Shown: one piece after another, positions 1 to 5,084 of the stretch
How the letters are laid out: each line of letters opens with the position of its first letter
Position numbering within the stretch: the first letter of the stretch is position 1
Source of the DNA: Euryarchaeota archaeon UBA182
GTDB lineage: Archaea; Thermoplasmatota; Poseidoniia; Poseidoniales; Thalassarchaeaceae
DNA length: 13,086 nucleotides
NCBI GenBank assembly: GCA_002495675.1
Contig: DAGH01000003.1
Span: forward strand, 990 to 14,075
Direction: 5' to 3'
Made by a program: the position numbers and the translations under genes
The notes under the pieces: model-generated
Database searches by the model: none
What the model was told of the DNA's origin: nothing
Seen by the model: only the letters and a program-made list of their open reading frames with translations

Positions 1-2
1 AC

Positions 3-44
3 GATGACCACGATGACCACGATGGCGACGAACACGACGATGAC
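3..44 (+). repeat. Low-complexity in-frame repeat encoding His/Asp metal-binding loop
   Basis: The nine-base unit GATGACCAC occurs twice in tandem (3-11, 12-20), followed by degenerate copies to 44. It encodes alternating Asp and His. The array begins at or before the window edge, so its full copy number is unknown. A second, non-tandem His/Asp/Glu block is encoded at about 153-225. Such loops in ZnuA proteins are thought to gather zinc. Short in-frame repeats of this kind can vary in copy number between strains without breaking the frame. Confidence 0.7.
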
Positions 45-767
45 ATGGTGTGTTATGATATGAGCACGCACACCGTTGACAATTCCATAACCGCAGAAGA
101 GGACTGTGAAGCCGCAGGACTCATGTGGACTGCTGCTAACAGCGGCCCCGGCGGCGATGACGACCACGACGGGGATCATGATGAGGATGGTCATGGCGAG
201 ATAGATGCAGGAGAGGATGAGGAAGCATTCGAATACGATCCGCACAGTTGGCTCGACCCATTGTCGTTCAATGAACAACTGAATCTGGTAAAAGAGAAAA
301 TGACCTTGACATTCCCAGAAGGAGCTGAGATCTTTGCATCCAACGCTGCAGCCTACTCTGTGGATCTAATTCAATTGCACTCTAACTTCCAAGATGCGTT
401 CGGTGACCAAGGTTCTTGTGAGGCCGCTGGTCTGGACGCTTCCATAGTAGCTAATCATAATGCGTATTCCTACCTTTCTGTGCGATACGGGGTGGATATC
501 ATGACGGTTCACGGCTTAGATCCGGAAGGTGAGCCTTCACCTGGCGAGGTTGCTGAGGTCGTTGACCACATAAAAGAAGAGGGAATCACAGTTCTCTATG
601 TCGAAGAATACACTGATCAAACTGCAGTACAGAGCATTGTGGAAGAAACGGGAGTCCAGATCAAGATCCTCTACACCATGGAAATGAGGCCAAGTGACAG
701 CGATGATGACTATATCTCAATGATGAGCAAGAATGTCCAGAACATGGTGGAAGGCATTGGCTGTTGA
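3..767 (+). CDS. znuA: Zinc/manganese ABC transporter solute-binding protein, ZnuA/TroA-like (5'-truncated by window)
   Basis: This is the C-terminal part (254 codons before the stop) of a cluster A-I metal-binding protein. It would catch Zn2+ or Mn2+ outside the membrane and pass it to the permease encoded downstream. The reading frame is open to the left edge, so the ATG at 45 is not the real start and the signal peptide lies outside. Visible family landmarks are HSWLDP (ligand His at 243-245), NHNAYSYL (His at 456-458), VHGLDPEGEPSP (His at 510-512), LYVEE (Glu at 603-605, the ligand position of PsaA-type proteins) and DDDYISMM (candidate ligand Asp at 705-707). Two His/Asp-rich blocks (3-44 and about 153-225) flank a segment with Cys at 51-53 and 105-107. 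They match the charged His loop of ZnuA proteins, although the cysteine-bearing segment is unusual. The following ATPase and permease genes confirm the role. Zinc is favoured over manganese because of the His blocks, but the metal is inferred. Confidence 0.9.
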   Translation, partial: DDHDDHDGDEHDDDMVCYDMSTHTVDNSITAEEDCEAAGLMWTAANSGPGGDDDHDGDHDEDGHGEIDAGEDEEAFEYDPHSWLDPLSFNEQLNLVKEKMTLTFPEGAEIFASNAAAYSVDLIQLHSNFQDAFGDQGSCEAAGLDASIVANHNAYSYLSVRYGVDIMTVHGLDPEGEPSPGEVAEVVDHIKEEGITVLYVEEYTDQTAVQSIVEETGVQIKILYTMEMRPSDSDDDYISMMSKNVQNMVEGIGC

Positions 768-790
768 CTGTGGGGATATTTTTACGAAGT

Positions 791-798
791 GGAAGGAG
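791..798 (+). promoter_or_regulatory. Shine-Dalgarno site for the 34-residue small gene
   Basis: GGAAGGAG lies 10 bases before the ATG at 809. It is one of the two best Shine-Dalgarno sequences in the window and is the main reason for accepting such a short reading frame as a gene. Confidence 0.6.
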
Positions 799-808
799 AT
801 GATGTAGA

Positions 809-913
809 ATGCACACTGTTGACATCCTGCCTATCGCATTCTCGGCGATTGTTTTTGGCGTACTTGTTTTGAACCTAGGCTATAGCTACCTTAGAGCCAA
901 GTTCCAGAATTAG
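809..913 (+). CDS. Small single-span membrane protein (34 aa) inside the znu operon
   Basis: ATG at 809 to TAG at 911-913 gives 34 residues, shorter than most gene callers accept. The product starts MHTVDILP, continues with about 18 mostly hydrophobic residues (roughly 7-24, ending LVLNLG), and ends in a short tail with Tyr, Arg and Lys (YSYLRAKFQN). This is one membrane span with a basic C-terminus, which by the positive-inside rule would face the cytoplasm. A GGAAGGAG site sits 10 bases upstream. The frame fills the gap between the solute-binding protein (41 bases upstream) and the ATPase (31 or 61 bases downstream, depending on its start). I do not recognise a family. By position it could be an accessory subunit that stabilises or tunes the metal permease, but this is inference. 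The alternative is a chance frame in an operon spacer; the strong ribosome site and sensible membrane topology argue against that. Confidence 0.6.
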   Translation: MHTVDILPIAFSAIVFGVLVLNLGYSYLRAKFQN

Positions 914-974
914 GCTCTACTGAACCCGCCCAATACTTCTTGACGTGGAGGGACATGGTACTCTTGGTGATGGC

Positions 975-1715
975 ATGGCTGGATTGGTACTTGACGTCTG
1001 TGATTTGTCTGTCATTCGATCTGGAAAGGTAGTGATCAAGGATGTATGTCTGACGGTGGACGAAGGAGAGTTCCTAGGAATAGTAGGTCCAAATGGTTCC
1101 GGGAAATCCACATTCCTGTTGGCCGTTCTCGGGCTGCTTAAGTCCAATTCTGGGACGGTCAGAATCTACGGCCATCCACCCTTGTCAAGGGAGTTACATC
1201 GAAAGATCGGATGGGTCTCTCAGGCCGCGTCGTACTTGCCTAGGAATCTTAGGTTGACTGTTAGGGAGCTTGTTAGATTAGGAACTCTTCACTCTGGAAA
1301 TCTATATGATTTTGACAGTCAGGATAGACGGAATAGAACGACTCAGGCAATACGGATGACTGGTTTAGAGAATGTTCAAAACACGGAGATTGCAAGGCTC
1401 TCGGGAGGTCAGAGGCAAAGAGCGGTGATCGCGAGAGCTCTCGCCACAGAAGCTGATCTCATATTATTGGACGAACCTCTCGTCGGGATAGACCGAGAAT
1501 CAAGAAATTCTTTGCTTAAGCTACTCGACAATCTATGCCACGAGAAAGGAAAAACAATCATCATGGTATCACATGATCTTACCGCGATCAGCCAAACTGC
1601 CCACAGAATTGTATTTTTGGAGGAAACAATAAGATTCGACGGTCCTACAAGCAAGCTCCCGGATCTTGGAAAGCTCGCCAGTCTGAGGGGAATCGAACAT
1701 GTACACCAAGATTGA
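975..1715 (+). CDS. znuC: Metal ABC transporter ATP-binding protein, ZnuC-like
   Basis: This cytoplasmic ATPase would power the zinc/manganese importer by binding the permease encoded next. Counting from the ATG at 975 (246 residues), it shows a complete ABC set: Walker A GPNGSGKST (about 38-46), a Q-loop in IGWVSQ, the signature LSGGQRQR, Walker B LILLDEP followed by the D-loop GID, and the switch His in VSHDL. The stretch NLRLTVRELVRLG after the Q-loop is typical of the ZnuC/MntB branch. I prefer ATG 975 because the product then begins MAGLVLDV, directly before the first strand of the fold, with a modest GGTGA at 966-970. An in-frame GTG at 945 would add ten residues (MEGHGTLGDG) but has no visible ribosome site. 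The gene follows the small membrane-protein gene and is separated from the permease gene by 24 bases, so it is almost surely co-transcribed. Confidence 0.93.
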   Translation: MAGLVLDVCDLSVIRSGKVVIKDVCLTVDEGEFLGIVGPNGSGKSTFLLAVLGLLKSNSGTVRIYGHPPLSRELHRKIGWVSQAASYLPRNLRLTVRELVRLGTLHSGNLYDFDSQDRRNRTTQAIRMTGLENVQNTEIARLSGGQRQRAVIARALATEADLILLDEPLVGIDRESRNSLLKLLDNLCHEKGKTIIMVSHDLTAISQTAHRIVFLEETIRFDGPTSKLPDLGKLASLRGIEHVHQD

Positions 1716-1723
1716 ATTAATTT

Positions 1724-1732
1724 AGGAGGGGG
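1724..1732 (+). promoter_or_regulatory. Shine-Dalgarno site deciding the GTG start of the permease gene
   Basis: AGGAGGGGG ends 7 bases before the GTG at 1740. It directly abuts the out-of-frame ATG at 1733, which is too close for initiation, so it supports the GTG as the permease start. An in-frame ATG at 1776 lacks an equally good site. Confidence 0.6.
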
Positions 1733-1739
1733 ATGAAAG

Positions 1740-2672
1740 GTGCAATTTTTCGATTTCGATGGAATCGGGGTGGTGATGTTAGACTTGATTTCGCCTTACT
1801 TGATTATATTAGGAAAATACGCACCTGGAGAGGTTTTTCCGTTCTTCTTTACGATGAAAATGTTCCAGAGAGCCCTGTTGGCATCAGTAATTGTCACGGT
1901 GGTCTCAGGCTTTTTGGGTTCCTTCCTTCTGATCCGAAATTTATCACTGATCGGGGATGGCTTGGCTCACGTTTCGTTCGGCGGAATAGCCGTTGGAATA
2001 GTTCTCGGTGCCACTGCCCCTATGTACTACGCCCTATTTTTCAGCATGATCGCATCCATTATGATTTACGAGTTACAATCAAGAGAAATACTGACTGGTG
2101 ACGCATCTATAGCGATATTCTTGACTGGCATGCTCGCTTTTGGCCTCGTTTTATTGAGGGTTTCAGGGGGTGGGATAACGACAGATATTGAGGGATACCT
2201 ATTCGGAAACCTGCTTCTAATCGACAGCAGTGATCTGAATTTTATTACAACAGTATGCATAGTTTCGCTATTTGCGTTAGGAGTAATATCACAACCCCTA
2301 CTCGCAATAAGCGTCGATCCCCTTGCCGCCTTGGTTCAAGGTATTCCAGTTAGGACCGTAGGACTGTTGTTCAGTGTCGTAACAGCATCAGTTGTAGTCA
2401 TGATGGTTCAGGTTGTGGGCACACTTCTCGTAACGGCTCTGTTAGTCACACCAGCAGCGACAGCACAGTTAGTCGGCAGAAGCTTCAGATCTTGCTTGTT
2501 GTGGACACAGTTCTTTGGATTAACATCAGTGTTGATCGGCTTGTACATCTCAGCTGAGATGAATACTGGCAGTGGTTCAATGATAGCCCTAGTCACCGCA
2601 TGTGTTTTTGCTATAGTTGCCACATCGAAGCCTTTTCTTCACAGTTTTTTTTCCGAGGGTACTCAAGCTTAA
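1740..2672 (+). CDS. znuB: Metal ABC transporter permease, ZnuB-like (ABC-3 family)
   Basis: The 310-residue integral membrane permease forms the channel for Zn2+ or Mn2+ import with the ATPase and binding protein of the same operon. It is hydrophobic throughout, consistent with the eight or nine spans usual for the ABC-3 family. The family hallmark is the loop LIGDGLAHVSFGG (Gly72, Asp73, His77), equivalent to the GDALSHA motif. A second hallmark near the C-terminus is VGTLLVTALLVTPAATA. An N-terminal extension of about 30 residues precedes the first clear span (around MFQRALLASVIVTVVSGFLG); the ATG at 1776 would shorten it by 12 residues. I keep GTG 1740 because of its Shine-Dalgarno match. 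The stop lies only 6 bases from the stop of the opposing AIM24 gene. Specificity within the Zn/Mn/Fe family cannot be settled from the permease alone. Confidence 0.93.
   Translation: MQFFDFDGIGVVMLDLISPYLIILGKYAPGEVFPFFFTMKMFQRALLASVIVTVVSGFLGSFLLIRNLSLIGDGLAHVSFGGIAVGIVLGATAPMYYALFFSMIASIMIYELQSREILTGDASIAIFLTGMLAFGLVLLRVSGGGITTDIEGYLFGNLLLIDSSDLNFITTVCIVSLFALGVISQPLLAISVDPLAALVQGIPVRTVGLLFSVVTASVVVMMVQVVGTLLVTALLVTPAATAQLVGRSFRSCLLWTQFFGLTSVLIGLYISAEMNTGSGSMIALVTACVFAIVATSKPFLHSFFSEGTQA
2645..2652 (+). terminator. Oligo-T stretch, possible archaeal terminator of the znu operon
   Basis: Eight consecutive T residues on the + strand lie within the last codons of the permease gene, with no preceding hairpin that I can see. 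Archaeal RNA polymerase can terminate at such tracts. The position, just before a convergent gene whose stop is 6 bases beyond the permease stop, fits. It overlaps coding sequence, so an RNA ending exactly there would lose the stop codon; real ends would need to lie slightly downstream. Confidence 0.3.
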
Positions 2673-2678
2673 CCAATC

Positions 2679-3416
2679 CTAGTTGCTTCTTTCAGGTAGA
2701 AATGGAATAATCGATGATGCGAATGCCTCGATGTTCCTCGTCTGGATCCAGACCTTGCCAGATCCCTGTATCTGCAAAACCAAAGCCTCCCCTCCAAAAA
2801 GAGAGGTCTTGAGGCCGCCGGACGGGACAACGTCGTACTGCACACCGTCAGTAAAAGCGACCAAGTGACCATTGTCAACTTTCAGTGGGGTTGAGGGGGT
2901 GACATCGATCTCCTTTATAGCCCCGTACGCAGAATACAAAATCTGTCCTGGGCCCTCTTCTGAGAATGCTCTCAGGAAGAACATGCTCTCTCTAGAAAAG
3001 AGGGACTTGGCTCCTTGGAACTTGAGATCATAACTCACATTGGGGGATGAGGCCAAAAACGCTCCACCTTGCATAAATATGTTTGAACCAGGCTCGATAT
3101 CCAGAGTTTTGATGTCCCCTGGAGATGATGGCGCCATCGAGATCCAACCCCCTCCGGAGCCTGCGGTAAATGTGTTCAGGAAGAAGGACTCGCCCCCGAT
3201 CACACTCTTTGCCACACTCTTCAGGAATCCACCTAGGCCGCCCCCCTTTCCACTCATCCCTGTTTTCATCTCTAGACCCATGGATTGCGATACCATCGCT
3301 CCCGGCTCAACTTTGATTGAATCACCGGGTTTCAGGTGTGCAGTTGCCATCGTAAATGAAGGTCCGAATTCAAGAGATACGTCCATGGACTTGCTCGACG
3401 ACAACGTGCTTATCAT
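2679..3416 (-). CDS. AIM24 family protein (TIGR00266 / DUF124)
   Basis: The 245-residue product matches the AIM24 (PF01987) family, a beta-rich fold of unknown biochemical role named after a yeast mitochondrial inner-membrane protein. Visible landmarks are GPSFTMATAHLKPGDSIKVE, the strand GAMVSQSMGLEM, a glycine-rich loop SGKGGGLGGFLKS, GESFFLNTFTA, the middle-domain segment GGAFLASSP, and the closing GEALVLQIQGSGKVWIQT. There is no signal peptide and no obvious membrane span. The length suits the bacterial and archaeal members. The ATG at 3416 lies 9 bases after the stop of the upstream hydrolase gene, so the two are probably one transcript. An in-frame ATG at 3386 gives MDVSLEFGPS, closer to the usual family N-terminus, and may be the true start; neither has a clear ribosome site. 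The family assignment is firm; the function is unknown. Confidence 0.88.
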   Translation of the reverse strand: MISTLSSSKSMDVSLEFGPSFTMATAHLKPGDSIKVEPGAMVSQSMGLEMKTGMSGKGGGLGGFLKSVAKSVIGGESFFLNTFTAGSGGGWISMAPSSPGDIKTLDIEPGSNIFMQGGAFLASSPNVSYDLKFQGAKSLFSRESMFFLRAFSEEGPGQILYSAYGAIKEIDVTPSTPLKVDNGHLVAFTDGVQYDVVPSGGLKTSLFGGEALVLQIQGSGKVWIQTRNIEAFASSIIPFLPERSN

Positions 3417-3425
3417 TGTGTGGGA

Positions 3426-4028
3426 TTAAATCACACACTTACCAATCATCTTGCTGACCAGTAAACCGTCACTGTTTTCCATTGTGCATTCAATCAAGTC
3501 ACCAGGCTCCATTTTTCCAACTCCTACGGGTGTCCCTGTCCATAGATAATCTCCCGGAGATGCTCCGTACCAATTTGCCAGCGTGCCGATCAGAATATCC
3601 ATAGAATGTATCATCAGGTTGGTGTTAGAGTCCTGCCTTAGCTCACCATTGACTGACAAAGTGATCCTCTTGGGCCTAGGATCATATTCAGTCCATGTTC
3701 CTAGGACAGCAGACCCAACGAAGGATTTTCCCTCCAGCCAAGGCCATGAATTTTGTTTAGCCAAGCCCTGACGAGTTCTATTGGTGGTATCACACCCCAC
3801 GCACATAAGATCTGGCTTCAATCCCTCCCCCAGCCTGATAACTAATTCAACCTCATGGTCAACGTGGTCCGTAGGATGACCGAGACGTATCACGTTCATT
3901 CCCTCGGGATCAGATTCAGAGTGACACGATTCAGGCATCAAGAAGAATCGGGGATAGTCCGTCACATCCCCGCCGATTTCCTTGGCATGTGCGTCGTAGT
4001 TTCTGAAAACAGCCCAACTCAATGGCAT
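3426..4028 (-). CDS. Fumarylacetoacetate hydrolase family protein (FAHD1/YcgM-like)
   Basis: This metal-dependent enzyme belongs to the FAH superfamily, whose small members act as acylpyruvases, oxaloacetate decarboxylases or ring-cleavage-product hydrolases/isomerases. From the ATG at 4028 (200 residues) I see FRNYDAHAKEIG (matching GRNYADH of FAHD1), the metal pair in HEVEL (Glu59, Glu61), the third metal ligand in GCDTTNRTRQG (Asp80), the AKQNSWPWLEGKSF segment (family: KGLPW.LAKSF), VNGELRQ, and WTGTPVGVGKMEPGD (family: TGTP.GVG). The frame extends to an ATG at 4109 (227 residues), but that start would overlap the divergent dnaJ ATG, and the added 27 residues look unlike the family, so I prefer 4028. 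The N-terminus is then slightly shorter than FAHD1, and no ribosome site decides it. The substrate is unknown; no aromatic-degradation genes lie nearby. It is followed by the AIM24 gene after 9 bases. Confidence 0.87.
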   Translation of the reverse strand: MPLSWAVFRNYDAHAKEIGGDVTDYPRFFLMPESCHSESDPEGMNVIRLGHPTDHVDHEVELVIRLGEGLKPDLMCVGCDTTNRTRQGLAKQNSWPWLEGKSFVGSAVLGTWTEYDPRPKRITLSVNGELRQDSNTNLMIHSMDILIGTLANWYGASPGDYLWTGTPVGVGKMEPGDLIECTMENSDGLLVSKMIGKCVI

Positions 4029-4107
4029 AGTCGCACGGAAAAGCGAGAGGTTTTCACGTCTTTGCCGTGGAGAGAATTCAAGAAATAAACAAGTCCAGGT
4101 AAATCCC
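4029..4107. promoter_or_regulatory. Divergent intergenic promoter region (FAH gene / dnaJ)
   Basis: This spacer separates the divergent hydrolase and dnaJ genes. AGAAATAAAC at 4081-4090 is TATA-like and centred about 23 bases before the dnaJ ATG at 4108, the spacing expected for an archaeal box A driving a leaderless or near-leaderless mRNA. Read on the other strand the same element is GTTTATTTCT, which could serve the hydrolase gene with a leader of some tens of bases. A weak AGGT at 4096-4099 is the only ribosome-site candidate for dnaJ. No clear heat-shock operator is visible. Confidence 0.4.
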
Positions 4108-5040
4108 ATGTCTGAGGACCCCTACAAGGTTCTCGGCGTCGGCCGGGATGCCACGGATGCGGAAATAAAGCGTGTGTATAGGAAACTCGCAAGACAATAT
4201 CATCCTGACAGAAATCCTGGTGATAAAGCCGCCGAGGAGAGATTCAAGTCCATCCAGTCCTCCTATGATGCTATAGGCACAAAGGATGCACGTCGGAAAT
4301 ACGACGAATCCAAAAGGATGGAGGATTTCTTCAACAGTAATCCGAATCAAAGGAACACGAGGTTTTCAGGCTTTGACATTCCAGATATTTTCTCTCAGAT
4401 GTTTGGAGGCCCACAAAACAACAGCCAACGTGTCAACAGACGACAACAAAGAGATGCCTATCGAGGATCAGACATAACCTCAGGAATTGATATGGACTAT
4501 TCTGATGCTGACACGGGATGTAAAATAGAATTTGACCACAGAAGACTCAGAACATGTGCGAAATGTGAAGGCTCGTCATTCGGCTCCACACGCTCATGCA
4601 TGCTTTGTGATGGCAGAGGCGTGATATCGAGAACCTCGACAATAATCGTCAAGATACCACCAAAGTCCAAACACGGTCAGAAAATTCGAATGAGAGGCTT
4701 GGGGCATGACCATCCCAAAGGAGAATCGGGAGACCTCATATTGACAATAAGAGTGGATGCCAAGGAAGGAAGGCGGTGGGAGGATGGAAGGCTTATCCAA
4801 TCTGTGAAGATACCCTACAGCACACTCATGCTGGGTGGGAAATGTAACATCCGCACCCCCTCCGGCGATTCAGTCAGAATCGACGTGAAGGCTGGGACAC
4901 AAATAGGCGATAGGAGAAGAATCCCAAAGATGAGTTACGGGGGAGCAGACCTTGATATCGAGTTCGCTCTCGAGGATAGCACTAACCTCACAGAGTCTCA
5001 GAAAGATGTACTTGAGCGCCTCAGGAAAGAGGGCCTTTGA
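4108..5040 (+). CDS. dnaJ: DnaJ-type Hsp40 co-chaperone with reduced zinc-finger domain
   Basis: The 310-residue cytoplasmic protein would stimulate the ATPase of DnaK and deliver unfolded substrates. The N-terminal J domain (about 5-66) is complete, with HPD at 32-34 and KFDE-like RRKYDES closing it. The next 50 residues are a linker richer in Asn, Gln and Arg than the usual Gly/Phe region. The zinc domain has only two Cys-x-x-Cys pairs (C150/C153 and C164/C167, in CAKCEGSS and CMLCDGRG) instead of four. The second pair runs straight into the C-terminal domain (SRTSTIIVKIPPKSKHGQKI), so by alignment to E. coli DnaJ the motifs 1 and 4 (zinc site I) remain and motifs 2 and 3 (zinc site II) are missing. 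Substrate-binding beta domains follow (about 120-300). Full DnaJ is about 375 residues, so the loss explains part of the shortness. Neither dnaK nor grpE is adjacent. A second, complete DnaJ may exist elsewhere in the genome. Confidence 0.88.
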   Translation: MSEDPYKVLGVGRDATDAEIKRVYRKLARQYHPDRNPGDKAAEERFKSIQSSYDAIGTKDARRKYDESKRMEDFFNSNPNQRNTRFSGFDIPDIFSQMFGGPQNNSQRVNRRQQRDAYRGSDITSGIDMDYSDADTGCKIEFDHRRLRTCAKCEGSSFGSTRSCMLCDGRGVISRTSTIIVKIPPKSKHGQKIRMRGLGHDHPKGESGDLILTIRVDAKEGRRWEDGRLIQSVKIPYSTLMLGGKCNIRTPSGDSVRIDVKAGTQIGDRRRIPKMSYGGADLDIEFALEDSTNLTESQKDVLERLRKEGL

Positions 5041-5084
5041 CATCCTTACAACTCCTCATAAGAGTCGATCCACGGGGTTGAGTT

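Noticed and set aside
3..44. GATGACCAC direct repeats as a possible CRISPR-like or iteron array
   Set aside because: The units are in-frame codons for Asp/His in a metal-binding loop, have no spacers, and degenerate in a codon-wise manner.
802..807. ATG immediately followed by TAG upstream of the small gene (start-stop element)
   Set aside because: It lies only 4 bases after the Shine-Dalgarno site and probably reflects chance in the ribosome-site spacer; nothing else supports a regulatory start-stop.
917..1147. 76-residue - strand frame across the znuC start
   Set aside because: It covers the Walker A coding region in antisense and has low-complexity Pro/Ser/Arg content typical of a shadow.
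1733..2101. 122-residue frame starting ATG 1733 directly after AGGAGGGGG
   Set aside because: It overlaps the permease in another frame, its product is rich in Arg and Trp with no family resemblance, and the ribosome site abuts its ATG with no spacing.
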